From a virus: 61,740 nt of DNA. The DNA lies in IMG/VR virus record IMGVR_UViG_3300029258_001356, positions 1-61,740 of that record; one strand, written 5' to 3'. Positions 22,830 through 31,497 of the stretch are shown here, one piece after another. Positions within the stretch are counted from its first letter, which is position 1, and each line of letters opens with the position of its first letter. The notes under the pieces are model-generated. The model was not told the origin of the DNA. It ran no database searches and saw nothing but the letters and a program-made list of their open reading frames with translations. The translations under genes were made by a program, and so were the position numbers.

Positions 22830-23419
22830 TATGTTATGTAAAGACAGTATTGAACTCTACCGCCTTCTCCTCCTGTTTCTTTGATTGTGATATAATGATC
22901 TTGCACTGTTGGGTCTACATAATCTGTGATGTCTAGTCTTCCTGTGCTCCATTCATTAGTCCCGTCGTCTCCCCATCCGTCTACTGTATCATAGTGAGTC
23001 TTACTATTAGGATTGCCTATGTCTAATGTTCTTTCTGTACCATCAATCCATATCTCAACATGCTTAGGAACTACCGTAGGATCTAAACCAGCATTACCGT
23101 GACCGTGTGACGGATTAGTTCCAGAGGTTCCCGCTGCATACTCTGATGGAGTACAAGGGTGAGTATGATTTCCTACACTTGGGTGCACGTGAGATTCTTC
23201 GGGGTATCCTCCACCTGCGTACCCATACAAGAATAAGAGAACCTGTCTAAAGCTGACATAGAAACTTCCATCCCATAACGCACCAGTTTCCATTATGTGA
23301 AAGTAGAAGGTATGTTCGGAGGTTCCTGTCCCATCCATAACTACCTCATCTGATATACTGAGTGGCCTATTATTCATGAACTTTGAGCCATATGTTTCGT
23401 TGGTTGTTATGAGTGCCAT
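22829..23419 (-). CDS. His-rich tail tip/fibre protein, paralogue 2
   Basis: 196 residues, starting at MALITTNETYGSKF; the TAATG overlap with the preceding stop fixes this start. Middle copy of the trio, with VGNHTHPCTPS and SHGHGN His motifs, FYFHIMETG and VPKHVEIWIDGTERT as in the others. Variation is concentrated in the central His/Gly region, which suggests the exposed tip is evolving fastest. Confidence 0.65.
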   Translation of the reverse strand: MALITTNETYGSKFMNNRPLSISDEVVMDGTGTSEHTFYFHIMETGALWDGSFYVSFRQVLLFLYGYAGGGYPEESHVHPSVGNHTHPCTPSEYAAGTSGTNPSHGHGNAGLDPTVVPKHVEIWIDGTERTLDIGNPNSKTHYDTVDGWGDDGTNEWSTGRLDITDYVDPTVQDHYITIKETGGEGGRVQYCLYIT

Positions 23420-24000
23420 TATACCAAATACAAGTTGAACAACAACTTGCCTCCATTTCCTCCAGTCTCCTGGAATTCTATATAGTGATCTTGAACTGTC
23501 AAGTCTACATAAGCTGTAATGTCTAGTCTGCCAGTATCCCATTCTACTCCTGTGTTATTACCCCAGTCATTTCCTGTTGAGTCCCACATAGTTGCTGGCT
23601 TAGTATTAGGATTTCCTATTGCTGCTGTTCGATCCGTACCATCTATGATAATCTTTACAGACTGTGGAATAACACTTGTAGCCAATCCTTGTGAACCATG
23701 CCCATGCCCTCCAGCTGACCCAGATGAGTGAGGTCCGCTTAGTCCTGGATTATGTGTGTGACCTCCTGTATTTGATATGGCGTGTTGCCTTACAGCTATC
23801 TCTCCTAATTGTTTACCATACACCCAAAGGTAGACGGCTCTAATAGTATTACTTGCTCCTGTCTCCATCAGTGTGAAATGATAGATGTTTGAATTAGGAG
23901 GAGAAGTAGCAGAGAAGTTACAGACCCCATTAACACTCATGGGCCTATTGTTCAGATACTTCGCGTACGTGTATTCCCCATATCTTAGTAGTTCTGCCAT
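23419..24000 (-). CDS. His-rich tail tip/fibre protein, paralogue 1
   Basis: 193 residues. First of the trio in transcription order. Shows YAKYLNNRPMSVNGV, FTLMETG, GGHTHNPG and GGHGHGSQG, IPQSVKIIIDGTDRT and FQETGGNGGKL. Same predicted fold and role as the two genes after it. Gene triplication with divergence is a known way for viruses to widen receptor use. Confidence 0.65.
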   Translation of the reverse strand: MAELLRYGEYTYAKYLNNRPMSVNGVCNFSATSPPNSNIYHFTLMETGASNTIRAVYLWVYGKQLGEIAVRQHAISNTGGHTHNPGLSGPHSSGSAGGHGHGSQGLATSVIPQSVKIIIDGTDRTAAIGNPNTKPATMWDSTGNDWGNNTGVEWDTGRLDITAYVDLTVQDHYIEFQETGGNGGKLLFNLYLV

Positions 24001-24902
24001 TATATAGTATTGTCTGCCTCGTCTGTTATTATATATGTTATCTCGTCTGTACTTGATTTAGAGATAGCGTTGTGAACGTCATGACTTCCAATTTGGACCG
24101 GAGAGTCTTGATTGGCTGTCACTATTTCTGTTATAAGGTATCCATTAGCCTCTAATGAGTTAACATAACACTTCGTGACTCGTCTCTTATTAACTTCATC
24201 GAACTCAACTGTAAGGATAGACTTGTAATAGTCATCAGCACTTACTAGATGCCAGTAGTCCATAATGACATCATCTGATGTAAATGTATCAGCTGCAAGA
24301 GTAGTCGTTAGTCTTATTTGAAGATAGTCAAGTGCTGTAAGAACCGGAGAGCCCGTTGTAGACATAGATGATATTGGGGATTTGATAAGGTTCCAACCAT
24401 CTATAAGCTCACTTTTGTTCTTCGATAAGGAATAATAATTGGCGTTGTCACTTCCAAACCTAAGAACTAAACAACCCGATGTAGCAAACTTATCTAGTGT
24501 TGTAGCGTCTTTTATATAGAACCACATGAAGAAATCTTTGTCAGTTCCATCTAGTGCTGCACCCAATGTCTTTTCCCAAGTTGCCAATGTTCCACTATTA
24601 TCCTTTGGAATCTCAAGAGATGTAACATCTCCTTTTCCTTCCTTGAATGTGACTGTGTTTGTAGCCTCAGCAAGACCTGCTCCTCCCTGAGTCCAATCTG
24701 CTGCATTACAGTGGTCAATCAATTCTACATTAACTTCATTGATTGGAACACCTATCTCAGTGTCTGTATCAGTTATAGCCGGAGTTGTTGTTCCTGCACC
24801 TATTTTAAACTGATCTAGTGGGGTCTTGTCTGGAGTTGCCATAGACGATCTATTCAGTTCTACGTTTACTCCTTGGTTTGTAAATTCTCCTCCGTTTGCC
24901 AT
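24000..24902 (-). CDS. Putative tail fibre/baseplate protein
   Basis: 300 residues. Strand-rich, with a central jelly-roll-like segment (NTVTFKEGKGDVTSLEIP..., DFFMWFYIKDATTL..., NYYSLSKNKSELIDGWN) similar to carbohydrate-binding or laminin-G-type modules in phage tails. AGGAGG precedes the ATG. Its position between the tail hub and the His-rich proteins supports a tail tip role; the receptor is unknown. Confidence 0.6.
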   Translation of the reverse strand: MANGGEFTNQGVNVELNRSSMATPDKTPLDQFKIGAGTTTPAITDTDTEIGVPINEVNVELIDHCNAADWTQGGAGLAEATNTVTFKEGKGDVTSLEIPKDNSGTLATWEKTLGAALDGTDKDFFMWFYIKDATTLDKFATSGCLVLRFGSDNANYYSLSKNKSELIDGWNLIKSPISSMSTTGSPVLTALDYLQIRLTTTLAADTFTSDDVIMDYWHLVSADDYYKSILTVEFDEVNKRRVTKCYVNSLEANGYLITEIVTANQDSPVQIGSHDVHNAISKSSTDEITYIITDEADNTI

Positions 24903-24913
24903 TATGATTCCTC

Positions 24914-26431
24914 CTAGTATGTTGTATCAATTATTGTTACGTCTCCGCCTCTTCTATTTCCGGCTTTGACTACATCTGCTCCTGAGTTTGCAGGATTTGG
25001 ATTATCAGCTATGAAGCTATCATTAATTGCATTTCCAATAGCTTGAATTCTTTGTCTTTTTTTACCATATCTATGATTGAGTGTTTTTGTCTGCTGAACA
25101 AGATCTTGGTTCTCTGCTTGCTCCTTAAGAAGCTTCTTAATGTTTCTTTCAACATTGAATTGCCATTGTTCTGTCTTCCAATCTTCTTCTCCGATGAAAA
25201 TCTTATCATTCTTATGAGGATAAGTCTTAACAACTTTATGAACAACAAAGTTATCATTTATAGTCTCACTGTTCTTGTTATCAACAATATGAACCATATC
25301 ACCTGGAGCAATAGGTTGTATTGCAAGTTGTGCATTTGATAATGGAAATGATGTAGACCTGAACGGCTCTTTATATAATTCTATATACTGAATGGCATAT
25401 ATCTGAGCGTCAGCAACTGTTCTTGCATCTGTAACATTTATCTCTTTTTCATTTGGAGTCTTGTCTGGTCCACCATAAGTATCAATTGAATCGTCATCTT
25501 GAACAACAACAGGAATCGGAACCTGAGCTCCATACCTTATCCAAATGTTAGACCTTGATGATGTGAATGTAAGCTTCTTTGTATCTCTGTCTACAGAGTA
25601 ATCATAAGTACTAGTCGACCCGGCTATACCCCTAGTTAATAACGTTCCTGTCTGTCCTCCAATTCTAACCTCTGTATCTTCTGGTGTCTTTGCAAGATCA
25701 AATTCTGTTCCTGGTCCGGCAAATGATTCTACTATCTTGTCATACTGAGTAGCACCATTAACTGTTATCTTGTTGACAAGCTGTTGTGCATTCTTTCTCC
25801 ACTTAGGAACAATTGTTATCTGGTCTCCGACAGTAAGTGTATCTGGATAGACATTCTCGCCTTTAGGTCTAAATTCTACCTTCCCTAGTGCAGGACTATA
25901 TCTTACGAAATATCCAACGAGATTCGCTAGTTGCCACCCCTTGTCATATACGTCTTCACCCATAGCTATAAACTTATCAAGTTTGTTAGTTACTCCAGTA
26001 CTTGTAACGCTTGTGTCATCTGCAACTAATGGAGTCCATACATTTATCATATCTTTGAAAATCTCGGATATTACGCCACCAGATGGATCGTTATTTATGT
26101 CATAGGAGTATGTGATGTTAGCCTTGATAGCTTCAACTAATTTATCCTTACACTTAAATGTTACTACAGTTCTATGTGAGGACCAATCATCTATCTCTCC
26201 TTCAAATACAAACTCATCTGTAGCTGTAACAAATCCTCTCTTGATTGTTATAACAGAACCAGTCTCAATTGGAAGAATACTAAAGATATTTGGTTTGAAA
26301 GAAACGTCAGCTATGGATACGGCATTATCTGAATCATCTTCAACTTTCCAAGCGTCTGACCCTCGGGGCTTAGCTAGATAAGATGTAACAACCGATCCAT
26401 TAATCCTGACTTCTGTCTTCATAATTCCCAT
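24914..26431 (-). CDS. Tail hub / distal tail protein (gp27/gpD-like)
   Basis: 505 residues. Layout follows baseplate hub proteins: N-terminal beta domain (TEVRINGSVVT..., FEGEIDDWSSHRTVVTFKC), central domains (GYFVRYSPALGKVEFRP, ITIVPKWRK), a later beta domain with PGDMVHIVDN, then a C-terminal coiled coil from EDWKTEQWQFNVERN. It sits after the tape measure and a Dit-like protein, where the hub gene belongs in long-tailed viruses. Ends in TAG. It would cap the tail tube and hold the tip proteins. Confidence 0.7.
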   Translation of the reverse strand: MGIMKTEVRINGSVVTSYLAKPRGSDAWKVEDDSDNAVSIADVSFKPNIFSILPIETGSVITIKRGFVTATDEFVFEGEIDDWSSHRTVVTFKCKDKLVEAIKANITYSYDINNDPSGGVISEIFKDMINVWTPLVADDTSVTSTGVTNKLDKFIAMGEDVYDKGWQLANLVGYFVRYSPALGKVEFRPKGENVYPDTLTVGDQITIVPKWRKNAQQLVNKITVNGATQYDKIVESFAGPGTEFDLAKTPEDTEVRIGGQTGTLLTRGIAGSTSTYDYSVDRDTKKLTFTSSRSNIWIRYGAQVPIPVVVQDDDSIDTYGGPDKTPNEKEINVTDARTVADAQIYAIQYIELYKEPFRSTSFPLSNAQLAIQPIAPGDMVHIVDNKNSETINDNFVVHKVVKTYPHKNDKIFIGEEDWKTEQWQFNVERNIKKLLKEQAENQDLVQQTKTLNHRYGKKRQRIQAIGNAINDSFIADNPNPANSGADVVKAGNRRGGDVTIIDTTY

Positions 26432-26844
26432 TAGACTTCTTGTTTCCCGGTGATGACCTTTAGCCTGTAATTATATCTATTGAATCCTGGAGCTTCCCAG
26501 TCGCCATCAAAATCAACAACTTTAACGTGAAGTGTTTTGGTTGCTGCACTTGTACCATAGTCAGTATTGTTAACTACAAAGTTACTAACTAACTCATAGG
26601 TCGTTTCCTGATCTCCGTCTATCAATGCTTCGATATCAAATATCTTTTCTTGTATGGAATCGAAAGTTCCTGTTATTACTCCTGAGACTTCTAAGAACTT
26701 TATTGTTCCAAGCATATCTACCATTTCTGTCTCATCTGAGTCTGCTCCAGGAGTTTCTATAGGAACGATGTTAGCTCCTTTCTTATTCCTCCACCCAGTA
26801 ACAGTTCCAATGTTTTCTCCATTAAGTGTTATAGTAAAGCTCAA
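26431..26844 (-). CDS. Tail protein downstream of tape measure (Dit-like)
   Basis: 137 residues from a TTG start at 26844; TTGA overlaps the tape-measure stop and GGAGGTG lies 6 bases upstream, which makes this start better than GTG 26853. Strand-rich with FTITLNGENIGTV and later KTLHVKVVDFDGDWEAPGF. It probably forms a ring at the tail end between tape measure and hub. The family is not recognised. Confidence 0.65.
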   Translation of the reverse strand: MSFTITLNGENIGTVTGWRNKKGANIVPIETPGADSDETEMVDMLGTIKFLEVSGVITGTFDSIQEKIFDIEALIDGDQETTYELVSNFVVNNTDYGTSAATKTLHVKVVDFDGDWEAPGFNRYNYRLKVITGKQEV

Positions 26845-28337
26845 TATGAACACCTCCTTCTTAATTCTCTTTCACTTAATCTTCCGAATTCCTCTGCTTG
26901 TTCTTCTAGTCCTCTAGCAGTATCCATAACTGGATTGACAATATTAATTGTAGGTGAAAAGTTTATAGGTGCTCTTGTTGACTTCATATCTTTCACATCT
27001 GCTGCAGTTAATATATGTTCTCCTGCGTGTGCCATAACTGCACCAGTCTTTCTTATTGGTCCACCTATAGCCATTTCTCTTGGACTATCTTCAGATATCT
27101 TTTTACTTCCTTGGTCTTCTTCATCATCTCCACCTCTTCCAACCAAGCTTCTAAGTGTTGATTTTAACCATCCCCAAACTAATGCCGGGAAGTCATATGT
27201 CCAAGTCCAGATAGACTTAAGTTTATCCCAGATGAAAACTCCAAAGTCTTTAGAGTAGTTCCATAATGATTTCATCTTCTTCCATATCCATTTACCAAAG
27301 TCTTTTGTATAATTCCAAACTGTCTTCAGCTTCTCCCAGAACCATTCTCCAAATCCAGACATCTTTTCTGCAATTCCAGACCAGACTTCTGATAGATAAT
27401 CACCAGTTGTGTCCCACCATTCTCCTACTGTTTCTTTTGTCTTCTCCCAGTATTCTCTTGTCTTTGCTCTTGCTTCCGCTACCTTCTCTTGGTCTTCGCT
27501 CCACCAGGTTGATACAGAATCTTTAATCTTTTCCCACATATTCTTAAGAGCATTCTTTGCTACTGTTCCTCTACTTATCTTTGGATCTTCGTGAAATTCT
27601 TCCCATGTCTTTTCTTCATCTTGTGGCTTTCCTCCGAACCATTCCTTTATTAATTCTGTTAGACTAAAGTCTTCTCCAAAGATTTTATCTTTGATTGTAT
27701 CTCCTAATTTGAACCAGATAGATTCTCCTTCACCAATACCAAAGATTCCAGCTAGTCCTTCTTTGATAGCCTGTACGAATCCTGAGAATGTGAATGTCTT
27801 CATAACATCATATGCAGCTCCAACTTTATCTTTATTCTCTCTCCACCATTTGTAAAACCCTACTGCATTCTTAAGCCATGCTCTAGTATAAGGTCTAAGA
27901 GTATTAGCCAGAATTTCACCAAGAGGTCTCAACCATAACTTAAGACCCTTGTTAAATCTATTCATCTCTGCTTGTAATCTTGGAGTTGCTGCAACTAACT
28001 TATCGAATCCTGCTTTTATGAATCCTACTGCAGCTATTCCACCTGCTACTCCAGCAGCAATTGCAGCTATACCTCCAGCTGCTCCTGCTGCTCCACCTCC
28101 AGCTCCTCCTTTTCCGGCGGCACCGAAAAGTCCACCTAGTCCGCCACCGCCGGATGGAGAGCCTGACCCTCCAGGTGCAGCTCCAGCTAATCCACCACTA
28201 AGATTTATAGTCTTCCCACTTACATTAACGGTATTAGCAGATACAGCTCCTGTACCTGCTCCACCACTACCTTGTAATGCAGCGAGTCCTCTTGAAATCT
28301 TTCCTCGATCAACTGTAACTGTTCCCTTGATTGCCAT
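26841..28337 (-). CDS. Tape measure protein
   Basis: 498 residues. A Gly/Ala-rich hydrophobic stretch (about 70-115) is followed by long amphipathic helices with many Trp residues, including an ~18-residue repeat (FGEWFWEKLKTVWNYTKD and three variants, about residues 330-400). It ends with a domain containing TGAVMAHAGEHIL. Gene position directly after the frameshifted chaperone is diagnostic. At about 1.5 Angstrom per residue the tail would be about 75 nm. Start ATG overlaps the chaperone T stop (TAATG). Confidence 0.88.
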   Translation of the reverse strand: MAIKGTVTVDRGKISRGLAALQGSGGAGTGAVSANTVNVSGKTINLSGGLAGAAPGGSGSPSGGGGLGGLFGAAGKGGAGGGAAGAAGGIAAIAAGVAGGIAAVGFIKAGFDKLVAATPRLQAEMNRFNKGLKLWLRPLGEILANTLRPYTRAWLKNAVGFYKWWRENKDKVGAAYDVMKTFTFSGFVQAIKEGLAGIFGIGEGESIWFKLGDTIKDKIFGEDFSLTELIKEWFGGKPQDEEKTWEEFHEDPKISRGTVAKNALKNMWEKIKDSVSTWWSEDQEKVAEARAKTREYWEKTKETVGEWWDTTGDYLSEVWSGIAEKMSGFGEWFWEKLKTVWNYTKDFGKWIWKKMKSLWNYSKDFGVFIWDKLKSIWTWTYDFPALVWGWLKSTLRSLVGRGGDDEEDQGSKKISEDSPREMAIGGPIRKTGAVMAHAGEHILTAADVKDMKSTRAPINFSPTINIVNPVMDTARGLEEQAEEFGRLSERELRRRCSY

Positions 28338-28563
28338 TATCTTCCTCCTTTCGCTTTTCTCATAGCTTCCCCAAGCATGTCATGGGTATCTTTGTATTCA
28401 CCTTTTGCCATACTTATATTGAGGAAAAAGTCGTAGTCGTCTGAATCCATATCCTCTACTTGACGGGGGGTGAACCCGAAGTCTGTGGCGAAGAGCCACT
28501 TGATGACTTTGTCTCGGATTCTTGCGTCTCTTGGGAGCTTTTTGGTTCTGACGAACTCTCGGA
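28337..28563 (-). CDS. Tail assembly chaperone T extension, reached by -1 frameshift
   Basis: From the slippery site at 28564-28570 the -1 frame is open for 75 codons to a TAA that overlaps the tape-measure ATG. The translated segment (VREFVRTKKLPRDARIRDKV, then WLFATDFGFTPRQVEDMD, then DDYDFFLNISM) is well composed and looks like real protein, unlike the Ser-rich zero-frame end. The G-T fusion would be 182 residues. G-T chaperones hold the tape measure during tail assembly and are absent from the virion. It has no good ribosome site of its own. Confidence 0.85.
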
Positions 28564-28884
28564 CTTTTTTATATCATCCTCCTGCTGGTCGGGGTTTGGG
28601 ACTATCTCTTTCAATCCATCTACCATAGCATCATAGTCTTCCCATTCTGTTTTTCGCAGGATATCTTTTAGAGGCTTCTCTTTGCCATTAACCATCTCTT
28701 TCGGAAATGGATGACTAACTATTGCATTTGGCAATAGCTCGACAAAGAATTTAGTTAGCTTAAGTCCGTTTGGACCTTCAGCCTCTATTAATGCGTCGTT
28801 TCTTGGACCTGCATCGGGTCTCCTTAAATGTACTTCGCCTCCATTTATTGGAAGCTTCACTTTAGTTTCTTTCTTCACAGTCAT
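28456..28884 (-). CDS. Tail assembly chaperone G (zero-frame product)
   Basis: 142 residues. The first ~105 form a compact domain (VKLPINGGEVHLRRPDAGPR..., KDILRKTEWEDYDAMVDGL). After the A-AAA-AAG heptamer the zero frame gives a low-complexity Ser/Glu/Pro end. G proteins normally end soon after the slippery site, so this tail may be neutral. Lies between the tail tube and tape measure genes, the usual place. Confidence 0.85.
   Translation of the reverse strand: MTVKKETKVKLPINGGEVHLRRPDAGPRNDALIEAEGPNGLKLTKFFVELLPNAIVSHPFPKEMVNGKEKPLKDILRKTEWEDYDAMVDGLKEIVPNPDQQEDDIKKSESSSEPKSSQETQESETKSSSGSSPQTSGSPPVK
28564..28570 (-). promoter_or_regulatory. Programmed -1 frameshift slippery site A AAA AAG
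   Basis: On the minus strand the zero-frame codons ATA AAA AAG give the heptamer A AAA AAG, the classic -1 slippery sequence. It lies at codons 105-107 of the G gene, exactly where the -1 frame becomes open into the T extension. A second slip-prone C6 run lies further on (28465-28470). Confidence 0.85.
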
Positions 28885-28934
28885 TTGTACACCTCCCTGG
28901 TGTTTAAATGACGAGACAAATTAATGTCTCAGTC

Positions 28935-29927
28935 TTATGCAACTGTCCACCATTTAAATGGTGTGTTACCCGTGGCAGTCCTTGCGAACCCTGTGAAAGT
29001 AACTTCTACGATACCTCCACCAAGATCAACAGGTTTACTCATACTGTCTATTGCGTTATCATCCAATAGAACTTGACCATACCTACTTCCGGAAATAGAG
29101 TCACTTCCAAAGTTCAGTTCCAATCCATATTCTGTTGGGCTTGGAGCTGCTGCAGAGTTGTATGGTTCATCAGCTTGACCATAGAAATGATCTCTGAGTG
29201 TTGTTGCAACTGTGTCCGTCATCTTCAAGACTAATGTCCAGTTGTATCTTCTTACTCCAGTCTCAGGCTTTTCAATTGTTCTATCTCCGAGTGATCTGTA
29301 TATAAACAGATTCTGAGCTGCTGCTAGTGCAAAGGATTGAACCTGCCCTACAACAGCTGAATTCCATTTAAACTCACCCTGGAAGAATACCCAAGGAGCA
29401 AGAGAGCTTCCTGCTATATCGTGTCCTGTTTGAGAAGACGTGACAATCTTAGCAACTATATCATTAGAGCATTTAAGTATGTCACCTACGGCTCCAGTAA
29501 GTCCCACTGTGTTTATGCAGCAACCTTTATATAAGTCATAGTCATCAGTTCCGCTTCCATCATTTGCGGAAACTCCTAATGCGAATGATGCTATATCGCT
29601 TGCACCATAACCTATATTGTCTGCTTCAGTCAATACATATGGGTCTCCTGCTGTGCCTGCACCACTCTGTGGTCCTACAAAGAATTGCAGAAACGAGAAG
29701 TCTCCTACTTCCCACTCCATTGACAGTCCGCAATCAAATGGACCCCACAGTGTTGTGGTCTGGTTTCTTCCTTCGCCTAGTCCTTGTTCTCTGAAGAAGT
29801 TATTCGACAGAGTAGGATTAATGCTTAGGACTTTTCCTCCTATCGCTGTGTCTGGTGTGCCTCCACTTGCGTATGAAGTTTCGACAACGTATGCTGGCTT
29901 TGTTAAAAAGCCTTTGTATGTTGGCAT
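28935..29927 (-). CDS. Major tail tube protein
   Basis: 330 residues, starting MPTYKGFLTKPAYVVETSY. Strand-rich, Gly/Ala/Thr-rich with TTLWGPFDCGLSMEWEVGD and a RRYNWTLVLKMTD segment typical of tail-tube (phage_tail_2-type) folds, and a Cys-Cys pair in the middle. Lies directly upstream of the tail chaperone. About twice the usual tube-protein length, so an added surface domain is likely. Confidence 0.72.
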   Translation of the reverse strand: MPTYKGFLTKPAYVVETSYASGGTPDTAIGGKVLSINPTLSNNFFREQGLGEGRNQTTTLWGPFDCGLSMEWEVGDFSFLQFFVGPQSGAGTAGDPYVLTEADNIGYGASDIASFALGVSANDGSGTDDYDLYKGCCINTVGLTGAVGDILKCSNDIVAKIVTSSQTGHDIAGSSLAPWVFFQGEFKWNSAVVGQVQSFALAAAQNLFIYRSLGDRTIEKPETGVRRYNWTLVLKMTDTVATTLRDHFYGQADEPYNSAAAPSPTEYGLELNFGSDSISGSRYGQVLLDDNAIDSMSKPVDLGGGIVEVTFTGFARTATGNTPFKWWTVA

Positions 29928-29942
29928 TTTTCATTGACCTCC

Positions 29943-30599
29943 CTAGTCTTTGAATATGTGTATCCATTCGGATCTTATCGTGAACTGTTGTTTGTATAAC
30001 TTCAGCTCAGGATCGTAATCGAAATTAGTTAAGTCTGCTGCTTGAATCATTCTAAGATGATATATCCTTTCATGTCTCATACCGCTGACTATATTCCATG
30101 CTTGATTGACAATTGACTTGACCTGCCCTGCGTATTCTCCTCTTACCTCAAACCTATGGACAAGAAGTAATACACTTGCCTTCTTCCCGCTTCCATGGTC
30201 TTCTCCAAGCCCAAGGAATTCTTCATTGGCGGTTATCTGCATAAGTATACACCGTGGCATACCTGAGTCTTGTCTTGCTACTTCCATGGCTATGAATGTT
30301 GTACCGTAATGATAGTCTACTTCTATGCTACCAGTAGGTGCTACGAGGAATGTAACTGTAGTTGTCCCTGTCCCTTCCCCGTATGTCACGAGATAATCAT
30401 AACCCCTATAATAAGTGGTGGCACCTACCCTTACCTCACTAACATTCTTAACTAAAGTATTCGTCAAGACAAAATTAGTCTCTATTCCATCTCCTGTGAA
30501 CGTATCTGTTGTATCAGTTCCTCTAGCCTCTGGGTCTGTTAGATTGTTCCTCATGTGAATGAGTATATCCCACTCCCTATCGTATACTCCGTCTGTCAT
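29943..30599 (-). CDS. Tail completion/terminator-like protein
   Basis: 218 residues. The middle contains a small beta insert (TDTFTGDGIETNFVLTNTLV..., TGSIEVDYHYGTTF) like the FN3/PapD-type inserts of neck proteins. The end has YHLRMIQAADLTNFDYDPEL and RSEWIHIFKD. Between the HK97 gp10-like neck protein and the tail tube, a tail-terminator role is expected by synteny. Confidence 0.6.
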   Translation of the reverse strand: MTDGVYDREWDILIHMRNNLTDPEARGTDTTDTFTGDGIETNFVLTNTLVKNVSEVRVGATTYYRGYDYLVTYGEGTGTTTVTFLVAPTGSIEVDYHYGTTFIAMEVARQDSGMPRCILMQITANEEFLGLGEDHGSGKKASVLLLVHRFEVRGEYAGQVKSIVNQAWNIVSGMRHERIYHLRMIQAADLTNFDYDPELKLYKQQFTIRSEWIHIFKD

Positions 30600-31126
30600 G
30601 CTGCACCTCCTATGCCATAGCTAGATAATACGTCTCTTATTATTCTGTTCTTTTGTGCAAGAGTATCTTCTACGGCTTTGGTGAAGAAGAACGTTGGCTT
30701 CATACCTCGACTTTTCTGTGTGAAGACAAACCCATCTTTCTTGAATGATTTGTTTCCAGGTATTGGACCTTGCCCGGATGATCCTCCGCCGAAGCCTGGT
30801 CTAAATCTCATGTATCCTGGTTCTCCTTTCTTTGTCTTATGATTGGCTGTTATGAACTGTCTCCTCTCTCCGTATATTCCTGTTCCGAAGTTAAGGAAGA
30901 CGGCTATATCCATTCCGTTCTCTGCGGTATCACTGTCAACAGAAACTGAAATCTCTCCGTTCTCTATATTAGTTACATCTGTAGTGAATCTAACTGATAT
31001 ACCTGTTCCCATAACCTTATGCTCTCTTAGATTCTCAACTGCACGTCTTTCTATTTCCATAGCTATAGTCATGAGTATCTCCTTAACAAGTTCTCCAGTT
31101 AATTCGTCTATTAGTTCCTGAGTCAT
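30596..31126 (-). CDS. HK97 gp10-like neck protein
   Basis: 176 residues. An N-terminal helix (IAMEIERRAVENL), a strand region with VFLNFGTGIYG, and the late RGMKPTFFFTKAVED motif match the HK97 gp10 family (FxxxGT...pxPFl...A). These proteins join head and tail. ATGA overlap with the following gene. Confidence 0.75.
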   Translation of the reverse strand: MTQELIDELTGELVKEILMTIAMEIERRAVENLREHKVMGTGISVRFTTDVTNIENGEISVSVDSDTAENGMDIAVFLNFGTGIYGERRQFITANHKTKKGEPGYMRFRPGFGGGSSGQGPIPGNKSFKKDGFVFTQKSRGMKPTFFFTKAVEDTLAQKNRIIRDVLSSYGIGGAA

Positions 31127-31497
31127 TAGTTAACCTTCTTTCGTGCGAAGAATACCTTATGGGTATCTCCTCCTTCGATATCAGGAGAAGCTTCAATCTC
31201 TGTTACTCTGTATTCTTCTCCTCTGTATGTTACCTTAGCGTCAACAACTATTGTTGTCGTATACGGTGCTAGTATTCTAAGGTCTTCTGTAGACAATAAA
31301 CCAGCTTGAACAACATCGTCTCTTAATCTTAGTCTTCTGCACCAAACTGATTCTGTTACTGCATCAGACCAAGTTATTCCTGTAACTTGTCCTGCAGCAT
31401 CTTTCTCGTATGTTGGAAGACTTACCTGTATAGTGGAACTCACAACATTAAATATAGTGTTAATGTCTGCTCTCATCCCATCTAATAAAGCTCCCAT
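31126..31497 (-). CDS. Head-tail stopper/adaptor
   Basis: 123 residues; N-terminal helix then beta barrel (TIQVSLPTYEKDAAG, YTTTIVVDAKVTYRGEEYRVTE...). Size, fold pattern and place between connector and gp10-like protein fit a head-closure (gp16/FII-like) protein. Confidence 0.62.
   Translation of the reverse strand: MGALLDGMRADINTIFNVVSSTIQVSLPTYEKDAAGQVTGITWSDAVTESVWCRRLRLRDDVVQAGLLSTEDLRILAPYTTTIVVDAKVTYRGEEYRVTEIEASPDIEGGDTHKVFFARKKVN

Noticed and set aside
22829-23542. Longer start (237 residues) for the second His-rich gene
   Set aside because: The extra 41 residues overlap the preceding paralogue out of frame; the TAATG at 23419 matches the starts of both sister genes.
27949-28365. 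Plus-strand Pro/Ala-rich open frame
   Set aside because: It is the complement of the Gly/Ala-rich tape-measure start and has no supporting signals.
28456-28884. Frameshift at the C6 run (28465-28470) as the programmed site
   Set aside because: A slip there also reaches the T frame, but the upstream A AAA AAG is a classic heptamer and the -1 frame between the two sites already has good protein composition, so the earlier site is preferred.
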